A stretch of DNA of 12,100 nt, from assembly GCA_964558655.1 (NCBI GenBank), contig CAZLEX010000038.1:1-12100 (forward strand). The letters run 5' to 3'. Under the pieces are notes generated by a model. The model made no database searches, was not told the origin of the DNA, and was given only the letters and a program-made list of their open reading frames with translations. The DNA comes from RGIG6353 sp964558655. Its GTDB lineage: Bacteria > Bacillota > Clostridia > Oscillospirales > SIG627. Positions 1 to 7,487 of this stretch are shown here, one piece after another. The position numbers and the translations under genes are program-made. How positions within the stretch are numbered: position 1 is the first letter of the stretch; every line of letters begins with the position of its first letter.

Positions 1-21
1 AAACGGTGCTCCTACTGTACC

Positions 22-67
22 CGTAACCTCTTCGGCTTACACCGAAAAGGTTACGCTTGTTTTTATC
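22..67 (+). terminator. Intrinsic terminator of an upstream gene
   Basis: Bases 22-35 and 42-55 form a 14-bp inverted repeat with one mismatch and a six-base loop (CTTACA). It is followed by a T-rich tract CTTGTTTTTATC. Hairpin plus T-tract reads as a rho-independent terminator for transcription entering from the left. No convincing coding end is visible before it, so the gene it serves lies outside the window. A palindromic interspersed repeat is an alternative. Confidence 0.5.
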
Positions 68-167
68 AAAACTTTTATAGTCTTTGTTATCCGCAAAACG
101 AGTAGCTTCATTGGTTATACGCAGACAGTCCGAAAATCAAATTTTCCTATCATCTATTATCGATTTA

Positions 168-196
168 TTGACAAAAAAAACCTCTCATGTTATAAT
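168..196 (+). promoter_or_regulatory. Consensus sigma-A promoter for the glycosyltransferase/LtaS-type operon
   Basis: TTGACA (168-173) and TATAAT (191-196) are both perfect consensus hexamers separated by exactly 17 bases. The -10 is also extended (TGTTATAAT). Transcription would start near 203, leaving a leader of about 40 bases before the ATG at 243. This predicts strong, vegetative expression of the two genes downstream. I see no clear operator or riboswitch in the short leader. Confidence 0.85.
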
Positions 197-242
197 CAGA
201 CCGTAACTTTCAATTTTTTATTCTCTCTTTTTGGAGGCGTTG

Positions 243-1748
243 ATGTTTAATACTATTGCAAATGCTGTAAAAAGTGTTATTGAATATATAAGTTTACTTT
301 ATGAACCTGCTGTTATAATCAGAAATATAATTTTTTCAATCTTAGCCGTTTGCACATCATATAATATTGTGTATACGGTACTTGGAATTTTTTTTACCAG
401 AAAATTTAAAAATACTGACAATAAGCATAAATATGCGATAGTTATTGCCGCAAGAAATGAAGAAAATGTTATAGGCAACTTGCTTGACAGCATTAATATT
501 CAAGACTATCCGCATGAACTGATTACTGTTTTTGTTGTTGCGGATAATTGCACTGACAAAACCTCCCAAATTGCAAGAAGTAAAGGTGCTATTTGTTACG
601 AAAGATACGATAATATTCACAAAACGAAAGGGTTTGCCCTGCAATATTTATTCAAAAACATAGAAAAAGATTTAGGTATTGAAAATTTTGAAGGATATTT
701 TGTTTTTGATGCCGACAATTTGTTAAGCCCCGATTACATTACCCGAATGAATGAAGCTTTTGATGCGGGAGAAAAAATTGTCACCTCTTACAGAAACACA
801 AAAAATTTTGACGAAAATTGGCTCGCTTCCACTTATGCGATACATTGGTTGCGTTCAATTCGATTCAAACACCGTGCCCGCTCGGTTTTGAGATTGGCAA
901 CCAATATTCAGGGTACAGGTTTTTTATTTGCAAATGAGCTCATTAAAGACGGGTGGAATTATACATCTTTGACAGAAGACAGAGCTTTTACAGCCGATGC
1001 TGTGGCACACGGATATATGATTACATATAATGATGCCGCTGTTTTTTACGATGAACAGCCAACCAGTGTAAAAATCGCACTTCGCCAAAGACTACGCTGG
1101 TCTAAAGGTCACCTCTTGGCACTTGCACAAACAGGTCCCGTTTTATTTAAAAATATTTTTGTCGGAAAATATTACAAAAACAATGTAACAGATAGCCGTT
1201 TTAACCGTTTTGCCGACAATTTAAGACTCAAATGGGCATCGTTTGATACTCTTGTACAACTTATACCGATATGTGTCGTTAAACTGTTCCTTTGGATTTC
1301 GGTTTCCGTATTTCTTTTCGCCTGCTTTTCGTTTTGCAACGGAATTGACGAAATGTCTTTGTTCGGGAACAGTATAATTTCATCTGTTCTGTCCTTCTTT
1401 TTAGATGATACGGTTATAAGTGTACCTCCCGGCATATATGCAGCACTTCTTTCGATTGCGATTACTGTTTTGGTTAATATAATTTCAAGATTAAGTTATC
1501 ACATACAGATGATGTATATGGCAATATATGTATTCATTGCGGAAAGAAAACGAATCATACCTATTCCTTTTCACAAAAAAATTCTATATACAATAACATG
1601 GCCGATATTCGATGCTATCGGCAGATGGACAACTTACATAGCTTTATTTAAAAAGGTAGAGTGGAAACCTATACCTCATGAAAGCAAAGTTACCATCGAT
1701 CAAATAAGAGGAGCCTCAAGTGAGAAAAAATATGAAAAAGCAAAATAA
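243..1748 (+). CDS. Membrane-bound processive family 2 glycosyltransferase
   Basis: A 501-residue GT2 enzyme expected to transfer sugars from nucleotide donors on the cytoplasmic face of the membrane, building a polysaccharide or glycolipid. One membrane segment lies at about residues 22-50. The GT-A domain follows with IAARNEE (68-74), DNCTDKT (101-107), the DAD metal/donor motif (156-158), the TED acceptor/base motif (244-246) and QRLRW (282-286), the QxxRW signature of processive enzymes. The C-terminal part holds several hydrophobic stretches (about 338-363, 398-417, 449-466), as in hyaluronan, cellulose or poly-GlcNAc synthases. The start is the ATG at 243: GGAGG at 233-237 sits five bases before it. 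A TTG at 231 is in frame but would place the ribosome binding site inside the gene. The last 29 bases overlap the next gene, so the two are probably translationally coupled. The sugar and product cannot be told from sequence. Confidence 0.9.
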   Translation: MFNTIANAVKSVIEYISLLYEPAVIIRNIIFSILAVCTSYNIVYTVLGIFFTRKFKNTDNKHKYAIVIAARNEENVIGNLLDSINIQDYPHELITVFVVADNCTDKTSQIARSKGAICYERYDNIHKTKGFALQYLFKNIEKDLGIENFEGYFVFDADNLLSPDYITRMNEAFDAGEKIVTSYRNTKNFDENWLASTYAIHWLRSIRFKHRARSVLRLATNIQGTGFLFANELIKDGWNYTSLTEDRAFTADAVAHGYMITYNDAAVFYDEQPTSVKIALRQRLRWSKGHLLALAQTGPVLFKNIFVGKYYKNNVTDSRFNRFADNLRLKWASFDTLVQLIPICVVKLFLWISVSVFLFACFSFCNGIDEMSLFGNSIISSVLSFFLDDTVISVPPGIYAALLSIAITVLVNIISRLSYHIQMMYMAIYVFIAERKRIIPIPFHKKILYTITWPIFDAIGRWTTYIALFKKVEWKPIPHESKVTIDQIRGASSEKKYEKAK

Positions 1749-3657
1749 ATTTTTGCCGTTTTTCAATATTCAATTTTTGAGAAATTATTTTGACAAAAAA
1801 ACATTAATTTTGATTTTTCCCTTTTTTTTAATGGATATAAGCATACGAATGCTTTCGGCAAAAATCAATTACAGGCAATGGCAGATGTATTTGCCGAGCG
1901 TTTTGTTTTCTGCTGTTTGGATTTTACTTATCGTTTTAATTGTAAAATCGGTACATAAAAAAACTTTGGGACGGTTATTGTATTCACTTATTTTTTTCAT
2001 TTTCTTTTTAATCTTTTTCACACATATTGTTTATTATCAGTATACCGGTTACTTTTTCTCTTTTAATTTATTGAAATCGGCAAGTGAAGCCAAATCATAC
2101 ATATGGGATACCGTAAAAAACAGTGGTTATATAACATATTTATTGGGTATATCGGTTATGTTGTTAGGAGTTTTGGCACTGATTATGTTTCCGAATTCCG
2201 AAAAAATATCGAAAAAATCATTTTTTAAAACCGTTTTTGTTTTTTTTATTGCACACTTATTAATTCCTGTTTTCTACGGGTTACCCAATAAAACGCTTGA
2301 ATGGGATACCTGGCGTAATCCTCAAAATATTTACTCCTCATTTTCCGATGCAAACAAATGTATTAAAATATGCGGATTATACGAGTATACCGTAAGAGAT
2401 TTTTATGTTAATGTGTTAAAAGGCAATTCTGAAGATAATCCGTCAGAGTCCGAACTTGATTTTCTTAATGAAAAATACGACTTTAAAACTTTATCGAACA
2501 AAAACGAATATACCGGTATTTTTAAAGGCAAAAATGTTATAATACTGCAACTTGAAGGTATCGACAGTTGGCTGTTAAATGAAAATGACATGCCTAATTT
2601 ATATAAAATGTTAGATAACTCTATCGTATTTGACGATCACTATTCGTTTTATACCGGTGGCGGTTCAACTTTTAATTCCGAATTAGCCGTAAATACCGGA
2701 TTCTTGACACCGTTCACTTATTGTGAAAATCCCTATTCTTTTCACAATAACCTTTTTCCGTACTCTTTGCCGAGAATGCTTGAAACGGAAGGATATGTTT
2801 CAAACTGTTTTCATATGAATTCCGGAGAATTTTACTTAAGAAATCTCAACTACAATAATTGGGGTTACGAAAATTATTACGGATTGACTGATATAGAGAA
2901 ATACGGTGACAATTCATATATGCTTGATAGAGAACTGATACTTAACGATTTTTTTAACGATAAACTTTTTAAAGGTGAACAACCGTTTCTTAACTACATA
3001 ATTACATATACTGTACACACGCCTTTTACAAAAGAAAATAAAATAAACACAGCTCTTGCCACAAAAAGCGAAAACGATATTAAAATTTTAAATACAATGG
3101 ACGAAGAGGATTTTGCCCGCTATTATGCATCGGAAACGGATTATATGGTAGGACTGTTATTGAAAGCACTTGAAAATAACGGCCTCATTGACAACACTGT
3201 AATCGTTGCTGTAACAGATCATTACCTGTATACTCTAAACGACAAGACAATTCTCGATAAATATAAAAATACGAGCAATAACCTGATTAATCAAACCCCC
3301 TTCTTCATATGGTCAAACGGTATGGATTCTTTGCATATAGGAAAAACAAATTCTCAAATTGATATTCTTCCTACTCTTTTAAACATGCTCGGAATTGAAT
3401 ATTGCGATGATTATTACATCGGTCGTGATATTATGGACGAAGATTATGTGGGATATGTTTTCTTCAGCGACTATTCATGGTATGACGGAGAAAATTATGT
3501 TGAATTGGGAAAAACCGTAAGCAATACATCACCGCTTGAAGAATATATAAATAAAATTAACAGCGAAATTAATGAAAAAATTCAAAAGAATGATCTAACG
3601 CTTAAATACAACTATTTCGAAAAAATGCAAAAAAATTTTAATGCGTCGTCGCATTAA
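1720..3657 (+). CDS. LtaS-type membrane sulfatase-fold phosphoglycerol transferase
   Basis: A 645-residue protein of the lipoteichoic acid synthase / phosphoglycerol transferase family, with the architecture of LtaS: an N-terminal membrane region of about five hydrophobic segments (roughly 28-45, 58-76, 85-105, 137-157, 168-188) and an extracellular alkaline-phosphatase-superfamily domain (about 270-600). Visible active-site elements are LQLEGID (E279), the nucleophile region GGGSTFNSE (T317, aligned by motif with the LtaS catalytic Thr), TYTVHTPF (H433) and VTDH (D500, H501), which together form the metal and nucleophile set. In the family the enzyme takes glycerol phosphate from phosphatidylglycerol and places it on an acceptor. 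The start is GTG 1720, because AAGAGGAG ends six bases upstream; the ATG at 1732 would be too far away. The gene overlaps the glycosyltransferase, so the acceptor may be the glycan or glycolipid made by that enzyme (inference). It is not certain that it makes true lipoteichoic acid rather than decorating another polymer. Confidence 0.88.
   Translation: MRKNMKKQNKFLPFFNIQFLRNYFDKKTLILIFPFFLMDISIRMLSAKINYRQWQMYLPSVLFSAVWILLIVLIVKSVHKKTLGRLLYSLIFFIFFLIFFTHIVYYQYTGYFFSFNLLKSASEAKSYIWDTVKNSGYITYLLGISVMLLGVLALIMFPNSEKISKKSFFKTVFVFFIAHLLIPVFYGLPNKTLEWDTWRNPQNIYSSFSDANKCIKICGLYEYTVRDFYVNVLKGNSEDNPSESELDFLNEKYDFKTLSNKNEYTGIFKGKNVIILQLEGIDSWLLNENDMPNLYKMLDNSIVFDDHYSFYTGGGSTFNSELAVNTGFLTPFTYCENPYSFHNNLFPYSLPRMLETEGYVSNCFHMNSGEFYLRNLNYNNWGYENYYGLTDIEKYGDNSYMLDRELILNDFFNDKLFKGEQPFLNYIITYTVHTPFTKENKINTALATKSENDIKILNTMDEEDFARYYASETDYMVGLLLKALENNGLIDNTVIVAVTDHYLYTLNDKTILDKYKNTSNNLINQTPFFIWSNGMDSLHIGKTNSQIDILPTLLNMLGIEYCDDYYIGRDIMDEDYVGYVFFSDYSWYDGENYVELGKTVSNTSPLEEYINKINSEINEKIQKNDLTLKYNYFEKMQKNFNASSH
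3638..3657 (+). repeat. Small hairpin covering the stop codon of the LtaS-type gene
   Basis: TTAATGCG (3638-3645) and CGCATTAA (3650-3657) form a perfect 8-bp stem with a four-base loop. The stem includes the TAA stop codon. No T-tract follows, so this is not the main terminator, which lies about 30 bases on. It could protect the 3' end after trimming, or be incidental. Confidence 0.35.
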
Positions 3658-3688
3658 GATACTTTTCGAAAAAATTAAAGACAGCAAT

Positions 3689-3728
3689 AAAAAGTCCCGC
3701 CGCCTGTTTAATTGCGGTGGGACTTTTT
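3689..3728. terminator. Two-way intrinsic terminator between convergent operons
   Basis: Bases 3689-3703 and 3714-3728 form a 15-bp stem (one G-T pair, otherwise perfect) around a ten-base loop. The stem has a GC-rich core (GTCCCGCCGC) and outer A5/T5 tracts. Read rightward it ends in six T's (3724-3729). Read leftward the A-tract becomes TTTTTATT. It therefore terminates both the LtaS-type gene from the left and the phosphoglycerate mutase gene from the right. Confidence 0.92.
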
Positions 3729-3738
3729 TACTGAATTA

Positions 3739-4971
3739 TCATTTTAAAATAAAGTATTTTTCCATTAAATTATGACCGTCGGAAACAAAAAATCCCGTTT
3801 TCGTCGCATTGTCTTCCGTGTAAGATGTGATACCCTGAGAAAGATGATTTTCGCTGTCATATATGGCAAAAGGAACATTTTCATGCGAATGTGTTCTTAT
3901 TTCGCAGGGAGTAGGGTGATCCGGCATGAGTAATACACGGTACCTCTCCCCTGTCGAATCCAAATATCGCATTACCGGCGACAATATTTTCGAATCAATA
4001 TCTTCAATGGTTTTTACTTTGTTCTTATAATCGGCTGTATGACCGCATTCATCAGGTCCTTCTACATGAATATAAACAAAATCGGCACCGTCTGCAAATG
4101 CAGAAATAGCGGCATTGGCTTTGCCGGAATAATTTGTTTTATAGTTTCCTGTTGCACCTTCAACATCAATAGATTTCATTCCGGCACAGAGACCTATCCC
4201 TTTTATTAGGTCTACTGCCGATATAACGCAACCGTTTAATCCGAATTTGTCCTTAAACAAAGAGAGCTGAGGTTTCTTGCCCGGACTCCAAAGCCAAATC
4301 GAATTGGCAATGTTTTTGCCTGCACGGCGGCGTTCGATATTCACAGGGTGATTTTCCAATATAGTCAAACTGTCTAAAAAAAGTTTTCGATATTCATTAC
4401 CGATTACACCGGCGGGCAAATATTCACCTATCCTTTTTCCGATTATATCGTGAGGACGGGAAAAGTCGTATATACGGTCATTTATATCATATCCCGGAGG
4501 GTTATCCCAAATAAGACAGTGCCTGTAACTGACTCCGGTGTAAAAACGCCTAAATTCATTACCCATTTTTTCATCAAGCGTTTTTATTAATTTATCCGCC
4601 TCTTCGGTAGTAATCTCACCGGCACTGTGATCAAGCATAACCCTGTTTGTATAATCGCCTTCATCGGATATAGTGACAACATTACAGCGAAAGGCATACT
4701 GCGTAGGTGTCATTTTAATTCCTATGCTTGCAGCTTCTAAAGGCGAACGCCCTTTTGAATAAATTTTGGGATCATACCCTAAAATAGCGAGATTGGCAGT
4801 ATCGCTTTCCGGAACCATATCATCCGGTACAGTTTTTGCCGTACCGTTAAAACCGTTAAGTGCAATAAAGTCCATCATGGGCTTATTTGCAGCCTCCAAA
4901 GGCGTTTTGTTACCGAGTTCCGATATTTTTCTGTCTGCCATACCGTCTCCGAGCATAACCAAATATTTCAT
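3739..4971 (-). CDS. apgM: Archaeal-type cofactor-independent phosphoglycerate mutase / proposed homoserine kinase
   Basis: A 410-residue cytoplasmic enzyme of the alkaline-phosphatase superfamily, of the archaeal-type phosphoglycerate mutase group (interconverts 3- and 2-phosphoglycerate). Metal-site and nucleophile motifs are visible: MLGDGM (D9), PESDTANLAILGYDP (S56, the expected phospho-serine), GPDECGH (D307, H311), MPDH (D351, H352) and THSHENVP (H361, H363). About 400 residues fits this group and is shorter than the roughly 510-residue GpmI type. The same group contains bacterial proteins proposed to act as homoserine kinase in genomes without ThrB, so threonine synthesis is a real alternative role. 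The start is the ATG 4971: GGGGTGA (4977-4983) lies five bases upstream. An in-frame TTG at 5001 adds ten residues ahead of the conserved N terminus. It follows the stop of the upstream gene by one base, indicating translational coupling, and is last in its operon. Confidence 0.88.
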   Translation of the reverse strand: MKYLVMLGDGMADRKISELGNKTPLEAANKPMMDFIALNGFNGTAKTVPDDMVPESDTANLAILGYDPKIYSKGRSPLEAASIGIKMTPTQYAFRCNVVTISDEGDYTNRVMLDHSAGEITTEEADKLIKTLDEKMGNEFRRFYTGVSYRHCLIWDNPPGYDINDRIYDFSRPHDIIGKRIGEYLPAGVIGNEYRKLFLDSLTILENHPVNIERRRAGKNIANSIWLWSPGKKPQLSLFKDKFGLNGCVISAVDLIKGIGLCAGMKSIDVEGATGNYKTNYSGKANAAISAFADGADFVYIHVEGPDECGHTADYKNKVKTIEDIDSKILSPVMRYLDSTGERYRVLLMPDHPTPCEIRTHSHENVPFAIYDSENHLSQGITSYTEDNATKTGFFVSDGHNLMEKYFILK

Positions 4972-4972
4972 A

Positions 4973-5728
4973 TTATTCACCCCGAATATATTTATTAACA
5001 ATATCTACTATCTTTAAGTCTCCGTTTTTGTCATATGCCAAAATAAAGAGTTCAGGCTGATACACATCGTGATCAATTCCGATTCTGAAAGTACCGTTAT
5101 TCTTTCTGATTTTGTATCTGACCTCTAAACCTATTAAAGATTTATCTGCCGCCCACGCATAATCATCGTCAATATTTATCCAGGAATACGAAGCAAGTGC
5201 CTGATCGAAAGTATCAAATTCCGTTACATACAAATCGTAAATTTTTTGCATGGTAAAAGGCTGCTTTTTTTCATGTGTTTCAAAATATTCATCAAAGAAA
5301 TAGCCGTTATATGCTTCATTGTCGCCGTGTTTTACGGTTTCAATATAATCGTATATAAATTTAGCATACGAACTGTACTGCTCTATCTTTTGAATGTCGT
5401 CCGTAAATTTAACGGAAACATTTCCCTTTTTGTACTCAATTACATAATCTTTAATCAGATAAACATAATCTTCATCGTCGAAAATGTTTTCAGTCCAATC
5501 CGGAGTATAATAAAGAATGGTTGTGGGCTGAGGATTGTAAGTTGAAGCGGGTTTCTTATCCTGCTTCAACGACTGTAAAAATCCCGGTAAATTTTCTTTA
5601 GGTGTCAAAATAAACCAAATGAAAAAGCCTACTATCAGTGCCAACAATACAAGAATTACAATATACCGTTTACGCTTTGACAAACAAACACATTTTTTTT
5701 CGCTTTGTTTTTTTGCTTTTTTACTCAT
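4973..5728 (-). CDS. Single-pass membrane protein of unknown function
   Basis: I do not recognise this 251-residue protein. It has a strongly basic N terminus (residues 1-21, with Cys13 and Cys15), one clear membrane helix (about 22-41, rich in Ile, Leu, Val and Phe), and then a polar, Tyr- and Asp-rich domain of about 200 residues. By the positive-inside rule that domain faces outward. A low-complexity linker with Pro and Thr lies around 58-70, and the C-terminal 50 residues (for example LEVRYKIR and FILAYDKNGDL) look like beta strands. A compact extracytoplasmic fold of the NTF2-like kind is possible but only a guess. No lipobox or catalytic motif is visible. The start ATG has AGGA upstream. 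It begins 14 bases after the deacetylase stop and ends one base before the mutase start, so it is the middle gene of a three-gene operon. Confidence 0.8.
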   Translation of the reverse strand: MSKKAKKQSEKKCVCLSKRKRYIVILVLLALIVGFFIWFILTPKENLPGFLQSLKQDKKPASTYNPQPTTILYYTPDWTENIFDDEDYVYLIKDYVIEYKKGNVSVKFTDDIQKIEQYSSYAKFIYDYIETVKHGDNEAYNGYFFDEYFETHEKKQPFTMQKIYDLYVTEFDTFDQALASYSWINIDDDYAWAADKSLIGLEVRYKIRKNNGTFRIGIDHDVYQPELFILAYDKNGDLKIVDIVNKYIRGE

Positions 5729-5742
5729 TGCTTAAATTCCTA

Positions 5743-6579
5743 TCATCGAAAATAATAAATTTTTCCGCTGGATTCGTTGTTTTTCAAATCAAAAAGTTCG
5801 CTCACCGTAACAAAACGCCAGCCGTCTGCTTTAAATTGGTCAATTAAATCTATAGCCGCATCGCATGACATTTTGTGAATATCATGAAGAAGAACAATGG
5901 AACCGCTCGAAGTGTGTTCTTTTATATGTTCAACAATGGATTCTTTACTGTCGGCTTTCCAGTCAACAGGATCAACACACCAGTTTATATAGTAATAATC
6001 TTTTGCTTTAACTATTTCGTCCTGTATATTTCCATACGGAGGCCTGACGAGAATGGGCACTATTCCGGTCGCTCCCTCTATAAGCTCGGAGCAATGTTTA
6101 ATATCAGCCATAACTTCTTCAACGGTCATTTTATAATAATTTGCGTGTCCGAAAGAGTGTATTCCGATCTCGCACCCGTACTCTATCATCTTTTGCAAAA
6201 TTTCTTCATTTCCGGAAATGTTGCTTCCTACTACGAAAAAAGTGACCTTAACATCTCTTTCTTTCAAAGCTTCGAGTAATTTAGGCGTCGTGCGATAATT
6301 AGGACCGTCGTCAAAAGTCAAAGCAATAACTTTTTCCTTTGAATCGATAACCGGAGAATAATTTGTACCGACAAATTTACTGTCTGTTTTCTTATCGTAC
6401 ACAGGGTGCGGAATATTTTCCTCCGGCAATGTGTCAGACTCTGCGAGCGGTGAAGAATTCAATACAAGGTCGGGGAAAAATAAATTTTCGTTGTCTGAAA
6501 CGGGAACTTTTTGAGAACAAGCAAACAAAGCAGGTACAATCAGAATCAAAAAGAAACACAACAATATTTTTTTGCCCAT
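5743..6579 (-). CDS. Lipoprotein polysaccharide (peptidoglycan/chitin-type) deacetylase
   Basis: A 278-residue secreted lipoprotein of the NodB/carbohydrate esterase 4 family, which removes N-acetyl groups from GlcNAc or MurNAc polymers outside the membrane. A hydrophobic signal ends in a lipobox LFAC (Cys21 in this numbering). All five catalytic motifs look intact: TFDDGP (88-93; base and metal Asp), HSFGH (141-145; metal His pair), RPPYG (179-183), DPVDW (203-207) and LLHD (230-233). About 50 low-complexity residues link the lipid anchor to the domain. I chose the ATG at 6579 because GGATGTGA (6585-6592, one mismatch to GGAGGTGA) lies five bases upstream. A GTG at 6588 adds three residues but sits inside that site. 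It is first in an operon with the unknown membrane protein and the mutase. The nearby spoIIIA operon invites a spore-cortex role, but its own housekeeping-like promoter argues for vegetative wall modification. Confidence 0.92.
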   Translation of the reverse strand: MGKKILLCFFLILIVPALFACSQKVPVSDNENLFFPDLVLNSSPLAESDTLPEENIPHPVYDKKTDSKFVGTNYSPVIDSKEKVIALTFDDGPNYRTTPKLLEALKERDVKVTFFVVGSNISGNEEILQKMIEYGCEIGIHSFGHANYYKMTVEEVMADIKHCSELIEGATGIVPILVRPPYGNIQDEIVKAKDYYYINWCVDPVDWKADSKESIVEHIKEHTSSGSIVLLHDIHKMSCDAAIDLIDQFKADGWRFVTVSELFDLKNNESSGKIYYFR

Positions 6580-6637
6580 TTTTTTCACATCCAGTCACTT
6601 AACAGCACTTAATTTTCAATATTTTCGTACACCGTTC

Positions 6638-6666
6638 ATTATAGCACAAAGCACTCGGAAAATCAA
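6638..6666 (-). promoter_or_regulatory. Sigma-A-like promoter for the deacetylase operon, inside an inverted repeat
   Basis: On the minus strand TTGATT (6666-6661) and TATAAT (6643-6638) are separated by exactly 17 bases, matching the -35/-10 consensus in ten of twelve positions. Transcription would start near 6631, about 50 bases before the deacetylase ATG. The -35 lies in the loop and the -10 at the base of the stem of the large inverted repeat described separately. Confidence 0.7.
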
Positions 6667-6692
6667 TAGTTCCGAGTGCTCTGTGTTATAAT
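6638..6692. repeat. 23-bp inverted repeat between spoIIIAH and the deacetylase gene
   Basis: Arms 6638-6660 and 6670-6692 pair over 23 positions with one mismatch and one G-T pair, around a nine-base loop (AATCAATAG). Seven T's follow on the plus strand (6694-6700), so as an intrinsic terminator it faces rightward, where no gene needs one. In the minus direction, after spoIIIAH, the hairpin is followed by GAACGGTGTACG with no T-tract. Each arm ends in a TATAAT, one per strand. It may end spoIIIA transcription by its stem alone, act as an operator over the deacetylase promoter, or both. Confidence 0.8.
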
Positions 6693-6709
6693 ATTTTTTT
6701 AATAAAGAT

Positions 6710-7465
6710 TTAAATATTTTCTTTTTCTATTATTTTTATATTATCCGGCAAAATACCACATTCGATATATACGATTTCTTTTATTTGTGCGACTTGGTTT
6801 ATTGTGAGCCCGTCACTTTCGACAATAACATTTGCACTGTCATTGCTTACAACAGCCACACATTCGCTAAAGCCCTTAGCTTTTACAAGGCTTTCTATGT
6901 TCGCTTCATTTGCTATCTCGTTTGCCATACGGCTCATTTCGGCGTACGCTTCGTTTTTTGCCGACACATCGGTTGAATCGGACGCCGCAACTTCTTTCAA
7001 CATTTCTATCGCTTCGTCTCTTACTCTTTCACGGTTGATAACGGCGAGAGCAAAATAATCTTCCGTTTCATCTACTGCCGTCTGATCGCCGTTATCGGAT
7101 AAACTTACATCTCCGGCATCACTGTCTGATACGGCATTGTCGGGCAAAGTCTTTGCCGGATTGGAAAAACGCACATTTAAGTACCCTGCAACCGCTATAA
7201 CCAAAACGCACGCCGCAAGGACGGTTGTACGCTTGTTTAAAAATTTATATATAGCCGATGTCTTACCTTTTTCAACCTCGTTGCCTTCTACGATTTCCTC
7301 TTCCTCCCTATCTTTCGGTGTGTTTATTTTTTTCCAAAAAGTAAAAAAAGAGTATGATTTTTTATCCGTACTTTCCTCCTGCTCAGTACTTTTTTCGATA
7401 TTTTCGTCATTTTGACATTCGATAACCTCGCATGATGTGTTCCTAACTTTTTCAAGTTTGTTCAT
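6710..7465 (-). CDS. spoIIIAH: Stage III sporulation protein AH
   Basis: A 251-residue channel protein of the SpoIIIA-SpoIIQ complex. In the family its extracellular YscJ/FliF-like domain binds SpoIIQ from the forespore across the intermembrane space. Here a long, charged cytoplasmic N terminus (about 1-79, very Glu/Lys rich) precedes one membrane helix (about 81-97) and an acidic Asp/Ser linker (105-135). The conserved domain follows, with DYFALAVINRERVRDEAIEML (136-156), NIESLVKAKGF (189-199) and a C-terminal VAQIKEIVYIECG. GGAGG (7474-7478) stands eight bases before the ATG. It is the last gene of the spoIIIA operon, 22 bases after spoIIIAG. The cytoplasmic part is longer than I expect from the roughly 218-residue B. 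subtilis protein. Confidence 0.95.
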   Translation of the reverse strand: MNKLEKVRNTSCEVIECQNDENIEKSTEQEESTDKKSYSFFTFWKKINTPKDREEEEIVEGNEVEKGKTSAIYKFLNKRTTVLAACVLVIAVAGYLNVRFSNPAKTLPDNAVSDSDAGDVSLSDNGDQTAVDETEDYFALAVINRERVRDEAIEMLKEVAASDSTDVSAKNEAYAEMSRMANEIANEANIESLVKAKGFSECVAVVSNDSANVIVESDGLTINQVAQIKEIVYIECGILPDNIKIIEKENI

Positions 7466-7487
7466 AAAAATTTCCTCCTAATATTTT

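Noticed and set aside
231..242. TTG start for the glycosyltransferase
   Set aside because: It overlaps the GGAGG ribosome site; the ATG at 243 is correctly spaced from it.
4972..5001. TTG start adding ten residues to the mutase
   Set aside because: The ribosome site GGGGTGA is inside this extension, and family proteins begin at the MKYLVMLGDG-type N terminus.
5875..6279. Plus-strand 134-codon open frame inside the deacetylase gene
   Set aside because: Antisense to conserved catalytic motifs; no independent evidence for coding.
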